Source: JAURDE01 sp965365285 (GTDB lineage: Bacteria > Bdellovibrionota > Bacteriovoracia > Bacteriovoracales > Bacteriovoracaceae). Taken from it: 12,753 nt of DNA. How positions within the stretch are numbered: position 1 is the stretch's first letter; each line of letters opens with the position of its first letter. Of this stretch, positions 6,118-12,753 are shown piece after piece. A program made the position numbers and the translations under genes. The DNA lies in assembly GCA_965365285.1 (NCBI GenBank), contig CBDUBC010000090.1:1-12753 (forward strand), written 5' to 3'. The notes under the pieces were generated by a model. That model made no database searches. It had not been told where the DNA came from and worked only from the letters and a program-made list of their open reading frames with translations.

Positions 6118-9100
6118 ATGAAAGAAAAAATTTTCTTTTTGATCACCTTCACCTTGCTCCTTTCTGGTTGTGTAACTCAGGAATCGCCGGATATTGCTGT
6201 AGATTATGAAAGAAGTATCAGTGAACAAGAGGCCATTGAGGCTTGCAGTAAGACGAATCTGTCGAATAATATACTCGTCCATCAAAATGTGGTCCATACC
6301 TTTCAATGCCTAAGGTGGCATAAAAACTTTCAAAACCTTTTTGAAACAATCTCTAAATTTGATTCTTCAAAGTGGGATCACCTTTTTACAAAGATTAATA
6401 CCTTTTTTATAAATGATCAGGATACAAAAAATAGAGTTCTTAAAAGTTATAAAAGACTAGATGATCATAATAGCCTCGACTTCCTGCAAAGGACTTACGA
6501 TATTCTTAATGACTCCAATCTTTATGTACGAGCAAGAGAACTCTTCAATTGCGCAGAAGATTCTAGTCGTGATGAATGTGAAAGATTGAATCACTCTATT
6601 TCAAAGGAAGAAATCTTAAATTTTCTACTTTCCTTAAACACTAATCAAAATCAATTAAAAAAACTACTTCATATCGTTCATACCAATTATCAAAATTTCT
6701 TACGCTATAGAGATCGTATTGAACCTCTTTCAAGAGATCTTATTAAGACACCAGGTTTTGATGATTTAAGAATAGAGGTAATGGATCTTTTAACAAATAA
6801 ATTTATCGAGGGTATTGACTCCAAAGATATAACATTTATTCAATATTTATTAACGACCAAAGATGAGGTCTCAAACCGCCCTTATCTTTATGAGCTCTTT
6901 CAAAATGAAGATTTTACCCTCGATGAATTTATGAGGGTAATTACTTATCCCATAAATGAAAATCCAACCTATTTCCAAGACCTTCGTATTCTTTCTTCCT
7001 ATTATGAAAAAGGTATTACGTGTAAGGCCTTTAATGAAGATGGCGATCTCATTTATATTGATCTTGGAAAAAGTGTAGGAACCTTTTTAAAAAATTCGAA
7101 TCACCTTAATTATTTTGAATTTTTGCAAAAATCATTTGATCTCACAGTTCAACTTAAAAATAGTTATGAGTTTTGCCCTGATATCTTTGACCTTAATGGC
7201 GAGACTCTATTTTTTGAAGATGGCAAATTTGTGAAGCAAGAGCACTCAGTTCACCTTTTAAATTTTAATGATTCTTTTAATCGATATCTTCAGGACGAAG
7301 ATAAGTATAATCTTTTTAAGTTACTTACCTATGTAGGTATACAGGCTAAAGAAATAAAAGACCCTCTTTATACCATTCGAATAGGCGCCCATGATCTTAT
7401 GCTTGCTGGAAATGAGATAAACCGATTTATTTATCAAAATGTACCAGAAATGTTTCCTCTAGGCTTTGAAATGTCAAAAGAGATGACTGAAAAAGACTAC
7501 GCAATCTCTTCAAGTTTTCTGATGAACACAATTAATGATCCTTTAAATATTGATACTATTAAGACTATTAGTAAGTTTTGGCAAAATCTGGAAAGTGAAG
7601 ATAAAAAAGCAGTCCTTGCCATAATGGATGCCCAACTAGAAGATGGTAATGATCTTGGGGCGATTATGCTCTATTCCGTAGAATCACTTTCAGAGGTTGT
7701 TGAGGTTTCCAATGACCTTCTTCCCCTATTATTTTCGAAAGAAAATGTTAATAAAACCTACGAATCCCTTAAAGCACTTACTCTTAGCTTTTCAAATAAA
7801 GATCTTACCGATGACCTTAAAAACTTTTTCTCGAAAGATCATCTTTTAGGCATTTATAAAATCCTGATCGCGGGTCTACCTTACAGTGGCCCTATTAAAG
7901 ATATCATTGGACGATTGATTGAATTTAAAAAAAGCTTAGAAGAGCTTCTTCTGGATGGAGTAAAGCTTACTCGTCTTGCTTACGAACTTATTTTCAAAAA
8001 TCCCGATCCTGAAAAAGCATCTGAATATTACAAATGCATGGCCGACCTGTCTAAAACAGGAATGAGCTTTTATGAACTCATCCATGCGTTACCGGATAGT
8101 TGTGATCCTTTTAAAAAACAGAGCATGGGATTTCGTTACCTCGATTATCTTAATATCATAGCTGATAATTTTTCATTATGGTCTCAAACTGAAGATTGGC
8201 CTGGGCCACCCCTAAGATGGGAAGAAAAGACCGGATTATTTGATCGCAAAGGAATTTTTTCACCTGATCTCATTAACTCTAGTGTTGCCAATATGAAACT
8301 TGTCGATGAAATTCTAGGCCCCTCAGAGAATGGTGGTATAGCCTATGCTCTTGAAGTGCTGGGAAATCATCTCTTTAATTGGAAAATTAAGGAAAATCTC
8401 CTCATAGATCCCATCAAAAGATCGATTGAGCTTTTTGATGGACTCCTTCAATCAGGACAAGAATCCAAAATTTGGAGGAATTACCTTCTTAGAAAAGCGC
8501 TCCAAGAGGAGCATTTTAATCATATTCCAGAATTAACTAAAAATACGGGTGGATTTTTTCTGGGTCTGTCTGAGGAAATCAATAACGGAAAGTATGATGA
8601 ATATTACAATAAGGTTTTTCCAGCTCAGGATCCTCGATTAAGATGTGAGAGCTTTCATAATCTCAATATTGAGAATAATCCTTGTCCAGATAAAGAGACC
8701 CTTAAAGACCTCACAGAAAAGATCGTCAAGGGAATGTTGGTTAGTAAAGGACCCGAAGGCTGGAGACCAATTGATCTGAATATTCAAGGCCTTCACCCCG
8801 ATGGGATTAATCTTCCATTACCTTACCCAAAGGGTGTTAAGCCTCAACATTACGTTTTTGACCTTAAAGAACAGGTTTTAACTTATTATGATCTGGCAGA
8901 TAAAAGTCTTCCAATAAATAAGCAGTTGTTTCCTTACTTTCCTAAAAACTACGATAAAAAATTTGGAGGTTATAAGAAACAACTTAAAGAGTGGAAAAAA
9001 GGAAACCTCAATAAAGTAGATCCACAATATATGCAACAACTCACTACCAGTGAGAGAATCGAAACGATCATGAGACAGTTTTCTTTTGATGATTATAATC

Positions 9101-10494
9101 TTCTTGTCCAAGTAGCCAATCACTCAGCATTTCACCGGATGGATAATGTGAAGCTTACCCTAGAAAAAAATGAACTTCTAAAAGGATGTATCAATTTAGG
9201 CGCCTGTGGGCTCACTCTAAACAGAGAGGAAAAACGAATGGCCAATAATGCTCTTACGATGTACGATGCCTTTATTGAGATTCACACTTTTTTTAATCAC
9301 GCAGAAAACCTTCAAGTCTTCACAGCAGCGACCGTTATTAGCTCGGCACCAGATGTGAGAAAGCCGTGGGCAGCAAAGCTCCCAACCGGCGAGCTCCCTA
9401 TCCTTTTTACCAGAAAGCAACTAAAGGGTCACAATGCTAGCCTTCTCACTCTAACTGCAAAACTTGCAGTTGTGAGTAACCTTGGTCGCTGGATGAAAGA
9501 TCGACTCGGAAGAACTAGAAATGAACTTCAAAAATATTTAAAAAGTGAAGAATTCAAAATTCTAAACGCCAATTATATGAGAGGTTACCCTCTGCGCGGA
9601 ACTTATTATGCATTAAGCTCTATTTTAGAGGAAATTACAAAAAATCAGAGTGGAGATCAAAGCTTTCTCGATGATATGATCGACTACCTCTATGATCGAG
9701 ATTATCAGGAGATTCGTCTCATTGAAAATTTTATAGGTAATCTTCTCTTCATTAATAGTTTTATTGGGCCGGCTTCTGAAAAAATCGGTCTCGAACACTT
9801 TATCAACGAAAAAACAGATCAGCTTTACTCCGAAAACAAAGACTTTAACGTACTTATTGTAGCACCACTCCTCATAAAAAAATGGTCCGTATTAAAAAAT
9901 CATTGGCCTAGAGAGATGAACCTTCTTGATCTTATCAAAAAGGTAAATACCTTCATGAGCCTCTTTAAAGACCGGCTTCTTAAAAAAGATATCTATGCCT
10001 ATCGAGCACTGAATGACTCCTTTATGTTAATTAATCAAATTTTTCTGAAAAACCAAAAAGATTCCAAAAAGGGTCTTGAAATCCTTCTCGAATACTTGGT
10101 AAAGGATGATAATCTCTATAAGGTAGCTCAGTTGGTAGATACCTTTTTGGATTACATCGAGACTCTCACTCTTCAGGATGGAGTGAGAACAGGCGAGCGT
10201 GCCGAAGAGCTTGGAAATAATCTATTGAAACTCGGAGAGGAACGACGGATGGATTATAATGCTCTTAGACTTTATCTTGAACGAACACTTCAAGCTGAGT
10301 TTTGCCAAGATAGTCATTGTCGGCAAAATCCGCACTATGATGAACTCTCCACCCTGATTCACTACTTAAACCAAGAGAATTCGCAGGGAATTAAGTATTT
10401 AGAGGTCTTTTTAGAAACAATCGCTATAAAAGAGCGTGAAGATCTTGTTGAAATGCTTCAAGAATTTCTACCCAATCTCGAAATCAAAAAGTAA
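6118..10494 (+). CDS. Giant lipoprotein of unknown function, mostly alpha-helical, with paired cysteines
   Basis: This is a 1458-residue protein that I do not recognise. The N-terminus is a textbook lipoprotein signal: MKEK, a hydrophobic core, and lipobox LLSGC with lipidated C18. The residue after it is V, not D, so outer-membrane sorting is likely by the E. coli rule. The rest is predicted helical, with many Leu/Lys/Glu/Asn-rich amphipathic stretches. A less helical, Pro/Tyr/Gly-rich segment lies at about 860-970 (GWRPIDLNIQGLHPDGINLP). No second membrane segment, enzyme motif or clear tandem repeat is visible. Besides C18 there are exactly 14 cysteines, in neighbouring pairs: 43/64, 145/154, 302/353, 640/662, 843/856, 1024/1030 and 1396/1401. 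That suggests seven local disulfides in the periplasm or outside the cell. ATG 6118 is fixed by the signal peptide although its ribosome binding site would lie inside the palindrome just upstream. It is 70 bases after the secreted-protein gene and may be co-transcribed by read-through. Confidence 0.9.
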   Translation: MKEKIFFLITFTLLLSGCVTQESPDIAVDYERSISEQEAIEACSKTNLSNNILVHQNVVHTFQCLRWHKNFQNLFETISKFDSSKWDHLFTKINTFFINDQDTKNRVLKSYKRLDDHNSLDFLQRTYDILNDSNLYVRARELFNCAEDSSRDECERLNHSISKEEILNFLLSLNTNQNQLKKLLHIVHTNYQNFLRYRDRIEPLSRDLIKTPGFDDLRIEVMDLLTNKFIEGIDSKDITFIQYLLTTKDEVSNRPYLYELFQNEDFTLDEFMRVITYPINENPTYFQDLRILSSYYEKGITCKAFNEDGDLIYIDLGKSVGTFLKNSNHLNYFEFLQKSFDLTVQLKNSYEFCPDIFDLNGETLFFEDGKFVKQEHSVHLLNFNDSFNRYLQDEDKYNLFKLLTYVGIQAKEIKDPLYTIRIGAHDLMLAGNEINRFIYQNVPEMFPLGFEMSKEMTEKDYAISSSFLMNTINDPLNIDTIKTISKFWQNLESEDKKAVLAIMDAQLEDGNDLGAIMLYSVESLSEVVEVSNDLLPLLFSKENVNKTYESLKALTLSFSNKDLTDDLKNFFSKDHLLGIYKILIAGLPYSGPIKDIIGRLIEFKKSLEELLLDGVKLTRLAYELIFKNPDPEKASEYYKCMADLSKTGMSFYELIHALPDSCDPFKKQSMGFRYLDYLNIIADNFSLWSQTEDWPGPPLRWEEKTGLFDRKGIFSPDLINSSVANMKLVDEILGPSENGGIAYALEVLGNHLFNWKIKENLLIDPIKRSIELFDGLLQSGQESKIWRNYLLRKALQEEHFNHIPELTKNTGGFFLGLSEEINNGKYDEYYNKVFPAQDPRLRCESFHNLNIENNPCPDKETLKDLTEKIVKGMLVSKGPEGWRPIDLNIQGLHPDGINLPLPYPKGVKPQHYVFDLKEQVLTYYDLADKSLPINKQLFPYFPKNYDKKFGGYKKQLKEWKKGNLNKVDPQYMQQLTTSERIETIMRQFSFDDYNLLVQVANHSAFHRMDNVKLTLEKNELLKGCINLGACGLTLNREEKRMANNALTMYDAFIEIHTFFNHAENLQVFTAATVISSAPDVRKPWAAKLPTGELPILFTRKQLKGHNASLLTLTAKLAVVSNLGRWMKDRLGRTRNELQKYLKSEEFKILNANYMRGYPLRGTYYALSSILEEITKNQSGDQSFLDDMIDYLYDRDYQEIRLIENFIGNLLFINSFIGPASEKIGLEHFINEKTDQLYSENKDFNVLIVAPLLIKKWSVLKNHWPREMNLLDLIKKVNTFMSLFKDRLLKKDIYAYRALNDSFMLINQIFLKNQKDSKKGLEILLEYLVKDDNLYKVAQLVDTFLDYIETLTLQDGVRTGERAEELGNNLLKLGEERRMDYNALRLYLERTLQAEFCQDSHCRQNPHYDELSTLIHYLNQENSQGIKYLEVFLETIAIKEREDLVEMLQEFLPNLEIKK

Positions 10495-10516
10495 CTCAAC
10501 GCACATTAAAAACCCT

Positions 10517-10545
10517 TTTACACATGAACACCAAGTTATTATTAT
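10517..10545 (+). promoter_or_regulatory. Sigma-70 promoter for the Na/Pi cotransporter gene
   Basis: TTTACA (10517-10522, 5 of 6 to TTGACA) and TATTAT (10540-10545, 5 of 6 to TATAAT) are separated by the optimal 17 bases. Transcription would start near 10552, leaving about a 34-base leader with TAGGT (10576-10580) five bases before ATG 10586. No Pho box is evident, so phosphate control is not supported by what I see. Confidence 0.7.
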
Positions 10546-10585
10546 GCGTTCGTCAGAATTTAATTATTTTTTCATTAGGTTTTAA

Positions 10586-12241
10586 ATGGAAGTCTTTAAA
10601 ATAATTTACACCGTTCTCGGTGGACTAGGTATTTTCTTTTACGGAATGAAAGCAATGAGTGACTCCCTTCAAAATATGGCGGGAAGTCTAATTAAGAATA
10701 TCATTGCTTCCCTCACAACTCATAGGCTAGTAGCTGTTACCGTAGGTACACTTGTAACAATGCTTGTCCAAAGTTCCTCAATTACTACCGTGATGGTGGT
10801 CGGCTTTGTAAATGCTCAACTCATGACCTTAGCTCAAGCGATTGGGGTTATCTTCGGGGCCAATATTGGTACCACAATCACAGGTTGGATCATTTCTATT
10901 AAAATTGGAAAGTACGGTCTTCTTCTCATCGGTTTAGGTATCTTTCCTGCTCTTTTTGGAAAAACATCTAAATCAAAAAATATTGGTCGAGCACTTTTCG
11001 GAATTGGTTTGGTATTCTTTGGTTTAGAAATCATGTCCAATGCCTTTAAGCCCCTTCGAAAAATGCCAGAGTTTCTAGATGCGATATCTTACTTTAGTGA
11101 TCCAAACTATGGCGCTTACCTAGCTTGTATAATTGTTGGCTGTATCTTAACCGTCATTATTCAATCTTCTTCTGCGATGTTAGGAATTACCATTGCTCTC
11201 GCCTCTTCAGGTGTCATTCAATTTCACACAGCTGCCGCTTTGGTGCTAGGTGAAAACATCGGAACCACTATAACGGCCATCCTTGCTTCTGTTGGAGGAA
11301 ATATCAATGCCAAAAGGGCGGCCAGGGCCCACGCTATTTTTAATATGCTTGGTGTTATTGTACTGTTTAGTCTCTTCCCTTTTTATATCCAATTAATTGA
11401 TTGGATTGTGCCTGGTGATCCTAATATGCTAGATCTTAACGGCGAGAAACCCAATATTGCAGTTCATATTGCAACTGGGCACACAATCTTTAATGTTGCC
11501 GCAACTCTTATCTTCTTACCTTTTCTAAAACAACTTGCTGGATTAGTGACAAAGATTACTCCAAGTAAAGATCCTAAAGTTGACGAAGAGGGACATCTCG
11601 TATCCCTTGGAAAGCATACTGATCTACTCCCTCCAGCGGCCCTTCTTCAGGCCCAAAAAGAAACAGAAATATTTATAGGTATGGTTAGTAAAGCTTTTAA
11701 AAACGCGAAGTCCTACCTTCTGAATCCAAATGGTGATGCAGATCTCATGGAAGAAATTAAAAAAACGGAGACTAAAACCGATCTTTATCAGAAGGAAATT
11801 ACCGAGTTTATGGTTCATCTTCTTGAAAAAGACCTCAGTGAAGAACAAGCAATTGAGGCCCATAAGCTTATTAAGATTGCTGATGAGCTTGAAAGTATTT
11901 CTGATTATCTTGAAAAGCTTGTAATTAGCACTAAGCGATTTAGAGAAAATGATAAAATTCCTGAAAACCTTAATAAAGATCTTCTGGCCTTATTTGATAG
12001 AGTTGAAGGAATGTTTTTGACCACTAAAGAGCAGCTTAATAACTATAGTGATACAAGAATGCTTGATATTGAAAAAGAATCTAACGATTTATGGACTGAA
12101 GCAGAGAGACTTCGAACAGCGTCCTTCGTAGAGCTCTCCTCTGCTAAAATCAATCCAAACTCTCTAATGTTTTTCTCTGATATGGTTGTGGCCTTAAGAA
12201 AAGTGAGAAGCCATACTCTTAATATTTCTCAAGCTTCATAA
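10586..12241 (+). CDS. Na/Pi cotransporter family protein with C-terminal PhoU-like domain
   Basis: This 551-residue inner-membrane protein belongs to the Na_Pi_cotrans family (NptA/YjbB-like). The membrane part (about 1-330) has the two inverted repeats typical of the family, each with a QSSS motif (Q62-S65 and Q193-S196) followed by a glycine-rich loop (GANIGTT 91-97 and GENIGTT 222-228). These form the sodium/phosphate site in characterised relatives. From about 353 to the end a soluble helical PhoU-like domain follows (IADELESISDYLEKL and a weaker second copy near the C-terminus), the same fusion as in E. coli YjbB. Length matches that family. In relatives the role is sodium-coupled phosphate uptake or phosphate export, and the direction cannot be told here. 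No pst, pho or polyphosphate genes lie in the window. It has its own promoter, and its 3' end overlaps the convergent phosphoesterase gene by 13 bases. Confidence 0.93.
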   Translation: MEVFKIIYTVLGGLGIFFYGMKAMSDSLQNMAGSLIKNIIASLTTHRLVAVTVGTLVTMLVQSSSITTVMVVGFVNAQLMTLAQAIGVIFGANIGTTITGWIISIKIGKYGLLLIGLGIFPALFGKTSKSKNIGRALFGIGLVFFGLEIMSNAFKPLRKMPEFLDAISYFSDPNYGAYLACIIVGCILTVIIQSSSAMLGITIALASSGVIQFHTAAALVLGENIGTTITAILASVGGNINAKRAARAHAIFNMLGVIVLFSLFPFYIQLIDWIVPGDPNMLDLNGEKPNIAVHIATGHTIFNVAATLIFLPFLKQLAGLVTKITPSKDPKVDEEGHLVSLGKHTDLLPPAALLQAQKETEIFIGMVSKAFKNAKSYLLNPNGDADLMEEIKKTETKTDLYQKEITEFMVHLLEKDLSEEQAIEAHKLIKIADELESISDYLEKLVISTKRFRENDKIPENLNKDLLALFDRVEGMFLTTKEQLNNYSDTRMLDIEKESNDLWTEAERLRTASFVELSSAKINPNSLMFFSDMVVALRKVRSHTLNISQAS

Positions 12242-12753
12242 TTAAATAAAGGACCTTGGATTTTACCCTGGGCCCACTCATATAATTGGGCCTCCCGCTC
12301 TAATTTACCTGGTTTAATCCAAGCAAAACATTTCCTCCCATAAGGTTTTGTGCATTCCACATCATGAAAAGCTGGTGACCAAGTACCTGTATTGATGAGT
12401 TCAACCTCACCAATTTTTGTATGAATCTCTTTATGAGTGTGTCCTAAAATGGCACGTTTAACTCCAAGTATCTGAGTAGAATAAGATATTTTTTCTCTTA
12501 TATTTTTTCTTACATGATCTACTTCAGACTCCACACTCTGAGCATAGAACAAAAATGGTGGTATCAGAATCAGAACTGGAATAATGAACCACCATATACT
12601 GACGGGTACAAAAACGTTAATAAAGCTGAAAAATTGAAAGCCTAGAAAAAATATAAATATGAGAAAGAGTGCACGATCTAGCCATAGCTCTCTGAGAATT
12701 TTTAAGGGATTGAAAATAGCTGGATGAACGTGATTATCATAGAGTGCCCTAAG
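12229..12753 (-). CDS. Calcineurin-like metallophosphoesterase with membrane hairpin (C-terminal part, truncated by window edge)
   Basis: The last 175 residues are present, and the frame stays open to the right edge. GHTH (bases 12433-12444) is the C-terminal metal-binding motif of calcineurin-like phosphoesterases, and NTGTW (12379-12393) is the usual strand after it. The N-terminal metal motifs (DxH, GDxxD, GNHD) must lie beyond the window. Upstream of GHTH are two strongly hydrophobic stretches (about 12610-12669 and 12544-12603) separated by VPVS. They form a likely membrane hairpin inserted between the catalytic halves, followed by a charged linker (VESEVDHVRKNIREK). Two cysteines flank KPYGRK downstream of the NTGTW strand. 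Substrate is unknown: in envelope contexts relatives cleave lipid or nucleotide phosphoesters (LpxH-like), but the membrane insert makes direct equivalence doubtful. No terminator separates it from the convergent transporter gene. Its start and promoter are outside the window. Confidence 0.82.
   Translation of the reverse strand, partial: LRALYDNHVHPAIFNPLKILRELWLDRALFLIFIFFLGFQFFSFINVFVPVSIWWFIIPVLILIPPFLFYAQSVESEVDHVRKNIREKISYSTQILGVKRAILGHTHKEIHTKIGEVELINTGTWSPAFHDVECTKPYGRKCFAWIKPGKLEREAQLYEWAQGKIQGPLFNYEA

Noticed and set aside
6109..6306. A minus-strand open frame of 65 codons overlapping the lipoprotein start.
   Set aside because: It is a mirror of the signal-peptide coding region with no initiation signals. 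The plus-strand lipobox decides the real gene.
10122..10139. GGTAGCTCAGTTGGTAGA, an exact match to the D-arm region of many tRNA genes.
   Set aside because: It lies in frame inside the giant lipoprotein gene (KVAQLVD). The following 70 bases contain no TTCGA-type T-loop, no anticodon arm and no matching acceptor stem, so it is coincidence unless a remnant.
10498..10550. AACGCA and TGCGTT inverted arms around the transporter promoter.
   Set aside because: The arms are only six bases and 41 bases apart. Expected by chance.
12271..12292. GGCCCA ... TGGGCC inverted repeat downstream of the transporter, considered as a terminator.
   Set aside because: Six-base stem with a ten-base loop, no T-run on either strand, and it lies inside the phosphoesterase coding region (EWAQ).

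Overview
The window is AT-rich, Gram-negative-type bacterial DNA. It carries a lipoprotein with a clear lipobox, a secreted protein, a chemoreceptor-like sensor and a FliA-like promoter. The base composition, the lysine- and asparagine-rich proteins and the very large helical lipoprotein suggest a member of the Bdellovibrionota (Bacteriovorax-like). This is an impression from style, not a demonstrated placement. No RNA genes, insertion sequences, CRISPR arrays or phage genes are visible, so this looks like chromosome rather than a mobile island.

Layout: (1) Bases 1-1067, minus strand: the N-terminal sensor half of a membrane receptor with a Cache-type domain, most likely a methyl-accepting chemotaxis protein. 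It runs off the left edge and has a FliA (sigma-28)-like promoter just upstream. (2) Bases 1332-4677, plus strand: a two-gene operon with 13 bases between the genes. It encodes a KstD/flavocytochrome-like FAD dehydrogenase (COG3573 type) and a thiamine-diphosphate enzyme of the acetolactate-synthase superfamily. (3) Bases 4707-6047: a secreted protein of unknown function with its own apparent promoter, placed so that its mRNA would be leaderless. (4) Bases 6084-6115: a long perfect palindrome directly against the start codon of the next gene. (5) Bases 6118-10494: a 1458-residue lipoprotein of unknown function whose 14 non-lipobox cysteines fall in seven sequence-local pairs. (6) Bases 10586-12241: a Na/phosphate-cotransporter-family protein fused to a PhoU-like domain, behind a good sigma-70 promoter. 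(7) Bases 12229-12753, minus strand: the C-terminal part of a calcineurin-like phosphoesterase with an unusual two-helix membrane segment. It runs off the right edge and overlaps gene 6 tail to tail by 13 bases.

The genes do not form one obvious pathway. The FAD dehydrogenase and the ThDP enzyme probably act on the same metabolite. The secreted protein and the giant lipoprotein may both be envelope components and are the least explained part of the window. No gap between genes exceeds 300 bases. The longest (1068-1331) holds the receptor's promoter but no convincing promoter for the FAD dehydrogenase. I found no strong evidence of a complete undescribed system. The best novelty candidates are the paired-cysteine giant lipoprotein with its start-site palindrome, the leaderless secreted-protein gene, and the membrane-inserted phosphoesterase.
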